From Microvelia longipes (taxonomy: Eukaryota > Arthropoda > Insecta > Hemiptera > Veliidae): DNA of 64,000 nucleotides. The position numbers and the translations under genes are program-made. Location of the stretch: assembly GCA_018340805.1 (NCBI GenBank), contig JACMZG010001908.1:12868644-12932643 (forward strand), given 5' to 3'. Of the stretch, positions 32,921 to 43,800 are shown in pieces. Within the stretch, counting starts at the first letter, position 1, and each line of letters starts with the position of its first letter. Under the pieces are notes generated by a model. The model ran no database searches. It was given only the letters and a program-made list of their open reading frames with translations, and was not told the DNA's origin.

Positions 32921-33839
32921 TACGAGGTTCGTATAAGACGTCCGCCATTTTATCGCCTTCGTGAATTTTCTCGATAGCGTCGGTTTTTTTCCACGTGTTC
33001 TGTGACGTCAGAACAAGGTTTTTGCTTCCGCCAATCAGGGAACGCCGTGGGTAATCACATGTTTTCCTTCGACCAATGAGAGTCGAGTGGAAGGGGGACG
33101 CCTCTGCATCCCTCGGGAAATCGCCAGTTCTCTCCTGGATCTCGCCCGCTCCTTTCAAGGAGCTAATTCCGAATTTGTCTTATTGTAAGTAGCTTGGCTT
33201 GTTCTGTGATGGAACTCATCACATTACACAAAACATGACTTGTTTTATTTAGTTGACACCATATAAGTCGTTCAGTATTTATGAATATTAATTTAAAGTA
33301 AACTCAATTTAAAACTTCGCGTGGAATTAAAATTTGACTACGCTTGCATCACCTAGGAGGGCTGCAGTAGATACAAATTTAGTAGCGGTCAGCTGCTATG
33401 CATCGTGGGACTCGTTGGAGCCTTTTTTTTTGCTCTTTTCAACTTTAATTTCTTCGTATTTGAGATAAGTCTGAAGACGAATGATCTTTATAAGTAAATT
33501 ATTTAAGATAGGTAATATAATTTCATGTTCATTAAACAAATTTAATTACGAATCGGTTTGGTCCATATTTTTTTTATTGTTACTTATTTGAATATAAAAA
33601 TAAATTGTATTAATTCGCAAATTTTTGTGTTGATGTTGGTTTTTCAAGTCGGGGGCGATCGTTGATCTCCCCACTCCTACCCCCTTTTTGAGAATTAATT
33701 CTGAGCTAGATAACAGGTTTTCTTTAAATAAGATATTTATTTACAAGAAGTCCAACTATAATATACTTTGATGCGATCCTGAGGTAAGTTAGGCTAAGTT
33801 TTAGTTTGGGGTCGTCCACCCCCTTGGTTGGACCTTGTA
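32921..33839 (+). repeat. Gypsy 3' LTR
   Basis: About 919 bp. Compared with the 5' LTR I see about one clear substitution (GATCGATGATC versus GATCGTTGATC) and about eight single- or double-base length differences, mostly in T or C runs (for example 33,422-33,429 and 33,570-33,577). Few substitutions mean a recent insertion. Confidence 0.93.
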
Positions 33840-33882
33840 ACATATATACAAGATTATATATATATGTATACCATTTGTGATG

Positions 33883-34105
33883 GTTCGATTGAGCTGAAAT
33901 CGGTCTTAATCGACTCAGCTAGCCGTCTACTTTAATACAAGATACCTTGTTTTAAAGCCATTTCAAGTTTCAAAAAATTTTTTTTTTCATGACGTCATAA
34001 CTTTGGTTGATGACGTCATAATGTTTTTATAAACAATAGGCCTCGTAACCTCCTCGACATCTCGCGATTTGCAAAGTTTCGTTTCAATTTGAGAACGTCT
34101 TCGAG
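33883..34105 (+). repeat. Dispersed repeat R2, copy B
   Basis: Matches 9700-9835 from GCCGTCTAC to GCAAAGTTTCGTTT and adds a left part, TTCGATTGAGCTGAAATCGG, shared with 25655-25680. Contains two perfect TGACGTCA palindromes at about 33991 and 34011, 20 bp apart. Confidence 0.75.
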
Positions 34106-34144
34106 AGTTATCGTTCACCATACGAAAGGGTAGAAACTCTTACA

Positions 34145-34309
<165 letters not shown>

Positions 34310-36160
34310 CTATATTTTTTTCGGACATACTTTTTTGTTATCAGGAAGTCAATAGGAACCGATTCCGCTCACTCCCACCCTCAACTTCCGTCATCCGAAC
34401 AACCTCATAAGCGTCATTTTCATAATGAAAATTCGCTAAAAACAAAATTCTTAATTCCTTGATCAGCAGATAGCTTATCAAAAGAATAAAAATAATAATA
34501 TTAATAAAAATAAATTATTGGATTCATTTCTTCAATAACAATAATTATAAAATAAATACAATTTAACTAATTTTAACAAAAAATGCTAATACATCATTTA
34601 TTTTAACTCGACCTACAGAACTTATTATGTGTTATGTTTAACCAAATCATATTAGTGGTTTTTACGTTTATATGTAGCTTAAATACATAACTATAAGTGT
34701 GATATTCCACCTTCTCCAATACTTAAGTATGAGTTACCCTTAAATTTTAAAACATAAGTAACTTAAGTGTCACTCAAAACTTTATTGACATTCTAGAATA
34801 CCAATGTACATTTTCATTTAACATTATTCTATCAAAAATAACAATCACATTTTTGTCAAAAAATTAGTAAGAAAGTCAAAATTTTCCATATTTTTAACAA
34901 ATTTAAGGAATAATAATGAGCAAACAAATTATTAAATTTGTTAAATAAATGTCTTTTTTATAAAAATTAATAAATGTTTATTGAACATTTAAAAAAGATT
35001 AATTAAAATTTGATTACACCAGAAAAAAATAGAGAAATACCTATTGATGTATATCAAAATTGAATGCTAATTTTATTTCTTTGCTTATTGTATTATTAGC
35101 TGCAAAGCAACTACAACTTCTATGAAGTTCAAAATTTTCAGGTGAAGTACACTTGATGAGGAAATTAAAGTTCCCCTTCAATAAATGTGAACTTAAATTT
35201 CCTTGTCATATAGATCTTCACAGAAAAATAAATAAAACATTTTCTGTTTGAAAGTTAGTCACTATTACAATTGTGGAATAGACTATAGGAATAAGTTTCG
35301 CTTTGTAATTTCTGTGGCTGTAAACCACAGGAAGATAGCTACCTTTTTTCTAATAAGTGTTTTAAGAGTATTTTGTATTATAAAACCTATTATGTTGACA
35401 ATAAATAATTGGTGTTGTCATATTACAAATTTAAAATACGTAGAATTTAATCCCTAAATAAAATGTTCGACTGTCCGTGAGTTAATGCATTATAAAGCGC
35501 TTATATTATTTACTACATAAGTGACTATAATAGTGTAATTTAATAAAAAAATAAAATTATAGTTACACTAAGGAACTAGTGTTGAGTATTAAAAAGTACG
35601 TTTCTGTCTTTTGGAAGTAATATTTCTGTGATGTCAACAAATATATTCCTGAAAAATAAGAAAAACAAAGATATATATGCATTTAATTAAAAAACAGAGC
35701 AAAGTAGGTTTGTCCACACATTAAATAAGGGATTTAAAATTAAAAAAAAAATAACTAACACAAACAGATTTTGGACAAATTTGACAAAGCTTCTCATTTT
35801 AATAAAAAATCAATGAGTAGTAGTTGATCTAACAACCAGAAAATTCTCTGTTTTTTACCAATATACAAGTACAACACATTGAGCTCAAAATCTACTGTTA
35901 CAAAAATCAAATCATGATCGGGATTATCTCTGTATTATAAATTGGAGGTAAGCAAATTTTCCAGAGCTGTTTAGAAGTTTAATGACATCAAGTAGGTTTT
36001 CGAGCTTACCTAAAGCCTCAATAAGTTATTGAAACTTTAATAAAAATGATTTCTGAGTTTCTCCAACTCTTCAGACTGAACATGCTCGATAAAGCAGGGT
36101 GAGAGGAATTTTCATGAACTTGGTGTTATAAATCAAATACTAAACTGCATAGGCTTCTGT
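34310..36160. other. Non-coding interval
   Basis: No gene is recognised. The frame at 35248-35457 shows no family features. A small hairpin CTGTGGCTGTAAACCACAG lies near 35316. This lies beyond the 3' end of SLC66A3. Confidence 0.35.
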
Positions 36161-36164
36161 GGTT

Positions 36165-36270
36165 ATTGTCATGAAGATTTAGATCTTCCGGTGGTGACCG
36201 AGTCTATGTAAATGAAGAAGACATCTACATTGACGCAGTCACCACTGGAAGACCTAAATCTTCATCAATC
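36165..36270. repeat. ~105-bp near-perfect hairpin
   Basis: ATGAAGATTTAGATCTTCCG then GTGGTGAC (from 36171) pairs with GTCACCACTGGAAGACCTAA then ATCTTCAT (to 36265). Pairing extends through about 46 bp per arm with roughly seven mismatches and a loop of 6-8 bases. No copy was seen elsewhere in the window. It could be a small foldback transposon or a microRNA-like precursor. Confidence 0.75.
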
Positions 36271-36861
36271 AGATAATTATGCAGTCAGGTCGGATTTTAG
36301 GAGACAAACTCATGAGCCTGTTAAAAAACTTTTCTGGATGATCTTGTAATGAGTAAAGTGTTTAAAAGAAATGAAAAACACTTGAGGAATTCCTGCAAGC
36401 ATTTCAAAGTAGTGGTTATTTGGAATTTTCAAAAAAAAACTTTTTGCTAAAAAATGAGTCGTTTTTTAACATTAATACCTAAGCCTTAGGTATGCCTTGC
36501 AGATGCGGCTAGCAAAGTTGATAAAATAAGTTTAAAATGTGACATATATGTTTTCTGTATCACATTTTAAAAATGAGGGATAAGGAGATCTTTGCTCTGT
36601 AACTGGAAGATTGGTTTTATAAACATACATTTCCAAAGTATTAAAGACATACATTTTCCTACATAATAGAGATAACAGTACAGAGAGGTTAAGTTTTGAA
36701 TTGTGAGGTTAGGCTATAAAAGAAGGTTACTTAGACAAGATATGTGACAAAGAGTCCTTAGGCGAAATGATACTGCCACTGCAACCTCTATGTACTACTA
36801 TTTCCTAAACTTAAAAATACTTTAAACTTAAATTCATTATCTATTTATACAAACCTATAAT

Positions 36862-39800
36862 CTATTCGATTTTCTGTTTCTTATGCAACAGATAAGCAGC
36901 TATAGCAATAGCAGAGCTCATAATAGTAGATAAAGATACGTTAGTTAACAGAATAACATCAGCTGAATCTAGGAATATGGTATAGACACGACCTGAAAAA
37001 AAACATTATTTAGCATATTATGCAAGTTAAGTCACTCTCAATTGACCACCTTGTTACTATCACTTAGATTTTAATCTTTTATCGGATGCAGTGTGGGAAT
37101 TTTCCTGTAAAAAAATGTTTTTTTTAAATATAACTTACATTGTTGATAGTTCAATGCTGGGGAAATTCAAGGTGTGCTTTAACTGAAAATTTGTTAAGAT
37201 GATTACATCAATATCCAGTGCTTCAAAGTGAGAGGCTTTTTACTAAAAATTTTAAACAGTTAAAAGATTAATCCCTGTGGCGCTCCCAGTAGTGTAAATA
37301 TTTTTTATTTTGTAAATTTTGATGTTTATTAATAATTAGTCATATACTCTATTAAATACATATATTTTCTTGTATTTATGAATAGTAAATATTTTATAGT
37401 GATTAATCATTTTGAAAATACGCATTAAGGCTTTTAGAGAGGTTTTATATTTGTAGTTTTGATGAAGATTTTTATAATTATTACTATCAATATGAAATTA
37501 TGACGAGTTTATAAGCTAAAATTATATCATTTGTGTGCTCAATGCCTGTAGATGTACTTAATGAGGAAGATGGATAAATTTTAACCTATGTTTTGTCAGG
37601 TTAATCATATAAATGAGGAAAAATAAAAAGGTTAGAAATAACTTACTGAAGTTAGTGAGAGCTGAAATAACCCATGAAGATACACTAACAGAGTCTGCGT
37701 TCATGGTGCTTAATATCTGCCACAACTGGATTCCTTTACTAGATAAAGACACAGGAGTACAGAATGGCTGAAACATTTAAAGTTGTGTTAATACATATTA
37801 AATCCACCGAATATGTGCTCATATAAACATATGAATATACTCACTTATTTTATATAATAAATACAAATTCTAGTAAGAAAGTCCGCAAGCCAGATAGACA
37901 TATTTTCCTTGAAATGCGTGCTTTCTTACTCATTCATCCATTCCTTGCTTAAGTTTCCGTATATGAGGAGTTGTGTCAAAATTTGTTATTTCATATTTTC
38001 AAATAAATATATGTATATTTCATACAACTTACAGCAAAGCATTATTTGCACGCAATTGGAAGTAATTTTATGACAGTCTGTTTTTCTTTATGTATTTTAG
38101 CATATTTTATTTGAAAAAAAGACCTAGAAAACAGCTTAGGTTTTTTGACACGAGGTTTGATTAATTTAGTCACTTTACACAGTCACCTTTCTGCTTCATA
38201 TCCTTTTTCCCCATTTCTTCCTCCTGACTGTCTACATTGGGCTGTCAACTGCAAAACTAAAACTATACGACTGCAAATATGTTTTTACTTAAAAAACATT
38301 CTTACCAACATAAATGTAAGGATAAAGGACGGTAAGATTCCAACTACAAAACAGAAGACAACAGCAACATAGATTAGAGCAAGTATAGAGGTCTTTTTAC
38401 CCAGTAAGCCTTGATAAAGCAATACCACATATATCAATACTATTTCTTGAATTATTATTATAGGATATTCTAGGTATGATAGGATGGCATAGTCGTTCAC
38501 ATAGTTGTAACAACATGTTGTTGTGTAACTGCAACAGATAAATACAATTCAAAATGTGAGGGTTAGAAGAGAGTTTGATGATCAGAATAATAAAACAATT
38601 CTCTTCACAAAACATAACTGGCTTTCAAAGAGTGTCAGTGAGATAAGCACTGGTCATCATCTCGCTGGCATTGATGATGACCTTTAGTTGGTAGAAAGTC
38701 TGTAATGCTTCATTCTTATGAAATTATTCAGTGAAAACAGTATTATTTAAGTAAAATAATATTTCTTCAAAAAGGTTATATGTCAAATACAATTGCCTCT
38801 AAAGGTTCTTACAACGTTTCAGCAAAGTAGACTGGATTCCATCTTCCTTGTTTTGACTTATTTGACTGGATTGTCTCTGCCTGGTTTATACAGTGTATTT
38901 AACAAGTGTACATAATACGTTCCGCAAATTAAATATGCTCCGAACTGGTAGTAAATGTCAACTAATACTTCTCACGCATCATTTTAATGCTAACTACAAA
39001 GTAGGTTTGAAGCCCCTTAGTGGAAATTTTAATTACAATGGTTTCCTCCCATGAACATCCAAGTTTAGTAGGTCTGGTTTAGATCACTTAAAAGTTCACC
39101 AAAAATCTGTAGTGTTTGTGAAATTATATAGTGGAGGTAAGCAAGATTCTTGGAGCGCTATATAAAACACACTAAAGTGATGTAGAAATTCATACAGAAG
39201 GGGTGGGGGCACTAGACACAGTGGTCCAACTCCCTGGTTTGAGGTGGTCCTAAAAAAACAGGGGTTATTTGCATCAACTACCGCACCGAGCACTAGTTTT
39301 CACCTTGTACAACTGTTATCAGTTTTATATCGAGATGTCTATAAGCCAGAATGTAAACAAGACAAATTTTCTGAACATTTTTAGTTGTTTATACGATTAT
39401 TTGTTTAGAAAATAAGTTAAATTTAGCATTTTTTACATTAAAAGAACAAATAAAAAAGCAATAAACACGCAAATTAATTTCCATTTCTGCACGTCATGGT
39501 TATCATGATATCAGGTCTAGTTAAAAATAACACAGCATTTATATTTTAATAAAATTATACATTTAAAATAATTAATATGATTTTTAACATTGTTAAAGAT
39601 CCCTTTAAATAATTTAAATCCTGAAAATAAAGAACTAATTACTTTATATATGCCGTACAAGGTGAACCAACCTACCTCTAGTGGAGAAAAGGTGAATTTC
39701 AAGCAGGCCCATCTAAAATAGCTTATTCCGGGGGAGTTGGACCACTGTGTCCCGCGCCCCCCCCTACTGTATGAATTTCTACATCACTTTACAACACACG

Positions 39801-40238
39801 GCTGAAATCAATAGACATTGCATATCGGACGATCCTTATTGGTTCCTCAACACTATATTCCCACACTGTCAACTGATTTTAGCCGTGTTATATAGCAGTA
39901 ATATGCAGCGGAAGCAAGAGAAGCAGCACTGATTTCTCTAAGCATTGGGATCAGGATAATCTAATAAAATACTTTCCCTCGCTGATTTTCGGCGGACTAC
40001 CAAGTGATTAAAAGTAAAACTGCATAAACAATCAATGACAAATAATAACAAAATAATTGTATTCGACATTATAGATCGAGCAAACTTACCTAGCCAATTC
40101 CATAATTAAACTAACTAAATTAATACCAGCAGCAGATTTCAGCGACAATATATTCTTTATTTGTGGTACTTTAAGAAATAAACACATAGATATGGTAACT
40201 ACGCTTAAAATATCGGATATTAGCTGGGCTATTTCCAT
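36862..40238 (-). CDS. SLC66A3: SLC66A3 (PQLC3), PQ-loop repeat membrane protein
   Basis: Complete four-exon gene, 207 residues (human protein 202). Minus-strand exons: 40238-40090, 38528-38306, 37767-37647 and 36992-36862, ending in TAG. All introns are GT/AG and the phases add up to 208 codons. Exon 1 holds the first PQ motif (LFLKVPQIKNIL, Pro25-Gln26, then SAAGINLVSLIMELA). Exon 2 has the family's YLEYPIIIIQEIVL and two further membrane segments. Exon 3 carries the second repeat (KGIQLWQI, where Gln replaces the usual Pro-Gln pair, then SVSVSSWVIS). Exon 4 gives the last membrane helix and a basic tail, LLHKKQK. The product is a seven-helix PQ-loop protein of unsettled transport role. The open frame extends upstream without another ATG, so the Met at 40238 is chosen. 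Divergent from TMEM30A. Intron 1 contains a foldback element. Confidence 0.93.
38640..38692. repeat. Short hairpin in SLC66A3 intron 1
   Basis: GGTCATCATC and GATGATGACC flank an 11-base loop at about 38651-38681. Unique in the window. Confidence 0.45.
39165..39800. mobile_element. Foldback element (~636 bp) in SLC66A3 intron 1
   Basis: The left arm 39166-39236 (ACACACTAAAGTGATGTAGA, AATTCATACAG, GGGGTGGGGGC, GACACAGTGGTCCAACTCCC) is inverted at 39734-39800. A weaker inner pair, CACCTTGTAC at 39301 and GTACAAGGTG near 39654, extends the arms inward. The interior is AT-rich and non-coding. The element is non-autonomous, with long diverged inverted repeats. Confidence 0.78.
39828..39885. repeat. 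Fragment of the MITE found at 44883
   Basis: TTATTGGTTCCTCAACACTA then TATTCCCACACTGTCAACTG matches the end sequence of the MITE at 44883-45007. It lies just right of the foldback element. Confidence 0.55.
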
Positions 40239-40866
40239 GACTGTACCCAGCAGTGACGCGATTAAAATACTAGATAAATCTAAACTAGACAACTAAATAA
40301 TAGATTTGACAAGGCTAAACTTGAACTACCCAGATTAAATTTACTTAAATACAAAAAAATCCTTGAATTTAACGACTAATTTTTTCGATTTTTTTTGGCT
40401 GGTTTTCAAACTTCCCTCTTTAACAGTGTTGTCAAAACAAATAGTTTATTTATTTTCTTAAATAAAACATCTGATTTGAAAAGCGCTTTTATAGTGCTTA
40501 ATAAAAGAAAACATTCTTTGTCTTAATTATTTTCAAGTGGTTTTGAACAAAGGTTATTTAGTTTAAAAACCCGTTTATATATATTTGTGACGTCACAAAA
40601 TTTGCACTTTTAAACGCATTTTTATTATTTTATAGTTTCCCTACTCTTCAATGGTTACCAATAGATGAAATGAAGCATCCTCTATAAAAACCCTTATTCT
40701 CCAGCCTTATCAATATTGATAAATGTCACTTTCGTTGCCTTGAAGTTGAATTTGACTCATTGAATCAATATTTGTCCTTTATTTTCTTACATTTAGGTAT
40801 TTTCAAGCACAGAAATGTTGTGTTATTTAAGTGTGTAAATTGTTAGCTAGTTATTCAATCTAAATT
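40239..40866. promoter_or_regulatory. Bidirectional promoter region of SLC66A3 and TMEM30A
   Basis: About 628 bp separate the two start codons. It contains TTTGTGACGTCACAAA (40584-40599), a perfect 16-bp palindrome with a consensus CRE (TGACGTCA), roughly 270 bp from the TMEM30A ATG and 350 bp from the SLC66A3 ATG. No TATA box is obvious on either side. Transcription starts are not determinable by eye. Confidence 0.6.
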
Positions 40867-43800
40867 ATGGCTACTGTTAATAATTCAGTGAAATCTAAAA
40901 GACCAGCTGGTAAGTTTAATCATTTAGTATTTTCTCATTATTTAGATGGATCTGTTTTGTGTATGGATAATTTTTTCTTATTTAATTCCCTAAGAGTGAA
41001 CAAAACGACCACGTTTGCAATACACTTGTTATATAACTGACTTTTTGTTGTATCTATTAACTCTGTTTACACTCGGAGTTTCACCTGGTAATTGGTGTTT
41101 AATTCGAGCTCTACCCATACAACAAGTTTATAAGTTATTAGTTACTGACTTAGGGATTACTGGTTTGGGACACCTGCTTCTTAACCTTTTTCTACTATTA
41201 GCCCTGAATAGGTTTCTATAGGTGTAAAAATCGATTCTTGCAATGCTTTCCAAAATGAAGCTGCTTTGCAGCAAGGTGGCTGTTGGAATCCTGTTGGAAC
41301 ACTCAAGCAAAACACACAGTGAAATTGAGCTTATAGTCGAAATGCTTCTCGATTCTGCTGCACAAGGTTATGTGTATCACGCTGCTTTTTTTAATCTAAT
41401 TGTATGGTTTTTTTGGGAATAAAGTTTTTAATATCCTCACCGGCAAAAGTATTACAACAGAAACTACAGTGTATCGACGACCTTAAAAATATTGACAGCT
41501 CAGTTTAGGCACCACCGATTCTAAAAAAAAATCCCTACAAAAGGCAGCGGGGAAAAAACTTTGTAAACAAATCAGGTTATGTTACCCGTGTTTTCTTGGC
41601 GATGTTTCTACAATTCTTTGGTGTAGTTTTATTATTTAGGAATTATGCAAATGTGGAAAAAAATGAATTGTGAAGGAAATAATAAACACAAGAAGAACCA
41701 CAAACGAAGTGAACGAATGCCGGGAAGGAGGTTATTTCCCTACAGGGGTTATGGGAGTAGGGATTTTTTTTTCTCTTTCAAGAGAGGGGTTGGCAGCGGC
41801 TTCTCTGATTGGCCGATCCCCAAAATGCATATGACCTTGGGGATTTTTATACTTGACGATACACTGTAATCACGAGGTTTGGATGAAAAAATGTTTTTAT
41901 TACCTCAAATAAAAATAATTTTCGTTCCAAAAAGATGTAAGTGAGATGCTTGTATCGCTAGCAAGATGTAACAGAAACAAGAGAAGCAGCTTCATTTTGA
42001 AAAGCGTTGAGTTACTTGACTTTTTTATTGTCATCACTCCTTCCTACTATTAATATCTTTAAAAATAACCCTATACTTTTTAGTCCAGATTTAAACGCCT
42101 CACCTAGTTATGAACCTTCTTGCTAATAATGGATTCACCAACTTTGGCAACAGAATTATTATCAAGATCGAATCTATCAATAGAGGCAGCTCTGAGAATT
42201 CCAAACCTTGTTTAGAAAAAAGGAATGTGATGTAAACAAATTAGAAGAGATGTTAAAAATATCTCTGGTCCCAGCTCAATTTTTTTAAATAAATTCTTTA
42301 TTTCCTCCTTAAAAGTAAATACAAAAAGAAAGTACAACAAGAAAAGACAAAATCATACATAAAAGTACAAGTAGAAATATTATAGTAGAGTACAACAAAA
42401 AATATAAAAAAACAAAGCAGGATTTGGAGTTTTGAATGAACAGGTGAAACCCACAAGGCTGCAACGCTGTTCTTACCTCCACCTCTCTTCTCTAGTAAAG
42501 CAGGGTTGAATTTGAATTGAATACAAGGTCAAACTGTGTGTAAACTTAGTACCTGTAGCATGATATAATTAATTAAGTGAGTTTCATTTACCCGTGTTTC
42601 TCTCTGGTCCACTAGTCCAATGCAATGTATGAACACTATGTGGACCAATTCATCTTTTGTAGAAATGAATAGATCTGCTTGGGTATGATGTGTTACGATA
42701 CTAGGTGATAATATTCTAGTTTGCTAATGGACTGGGTTTTCATGTATAACATATGTTATTTGTTGATATAAATACTAAAATGTAAAAACAACATAAATAA
42801 GCATTATAAATTACGTATTTATTTCCCCAGGAACTTTATCTAATTAACTTTACTTCATAACAGCTTAACGAAATTGATCTCTAATTTTAATTTTTCAAAC
42901 CACTTAAGTTTTAATTTTTACTTTTCCTCATTTATACTGTAAGTATAGAGGACAAATATTGTGTTTGCACTGTCCGTTTCAGGTATTTTTTAAGATCTCC
43001 TGAAGTTTTCTCTCTGTAAAACTTCTGTCTAACATGTAAATCTTTGGGTTATATTTAGTACACTACAACACTATTGTAATAATATTATGAGTTGTTCTTA
43101 TCTATTTTGTCAAAACCCTAGCTATTGGTTCGCACTCTTGAATTTGGTCCGAGAACCAATAAAATAATTAACCTCACTAATTAATGCTATTCTATGTCTG
43201 TTTGAAACTACATATTTTATAGTCCATGCTATGACTCACTTAGTTAAAACGTGTTTTATTTTTATTTAAAATGTTGATTTTTAAATAGGCTTGTCATAGA
43301 TAGGTCATCCTTTCTCTATGACCATAGTTTCATGGTCATAGTTTTAGGAAAATTCACATAGTTTATTTTTTTAGCTTATTTATTTTCCCTTGGGATCCCA
43401 AAAAAATTTAATATCTTAGTTTTTGATTTGTAATCTGTACCAATTTGTACCTTATTTTTTTATGTTCTACAGACAGTGCATTCAAGCAACAGAGGTTACC
43501 AGCCTGGCAGCCTATTCTTACAGCAGGCACAGTTTTACCAACCTTTTTTATTATTGGACTTGCTTTTATACCTATTGGTATTGGATTACTTTATCTCTCT
43601 GATGAGGTTGGTACCCTTTAATAACTTGACAAAACAAACCTTGTTTGCAAATCAGAAAGCATCTTTTCCTTCTTTTTCAAATATTGAGTGTTTTTATTGT
43701 TTCAGTTAAAACAATAAAATATGTTTTTGAAACTCATTTGCTTTCCTAGCTCCTAAAAGCAAAGTGAAGTACTGAATTAACAAAAAAAATAACACCCATT

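Larger units (their letters stand above)
25914..33839 (+). mobile_element. Gypsy (Metaviridae) LTR retrotransposon, full length
   Basis: Two near-identical LTRs (25914-26825 and 32921-33839) flank gag and a pol region ordered protease, reverse transcriptase, RNase H, integrase, which defines the Gypsy group. A 4-bp target duplication ACAT fits at 25910-25913 and 33840-33843. The LTR ends are TACGAGG and CTTGTA, a short inverted pair rather than the usual TG...CA. No envelope frame follows the integrase. Coding frames are interrupted at seven or more places although the LTRs hardly differ, so the breaks may be sequencing indels rather than age. Confidence 0.93.

Noticed and set aside
41015..41310. 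Hydrophobic 68-codon frame in TMEM30A intron 1
   Set aside because: Leucine-rich by composition only; lies inside an intron with no splice sites that fit TMEM30A.
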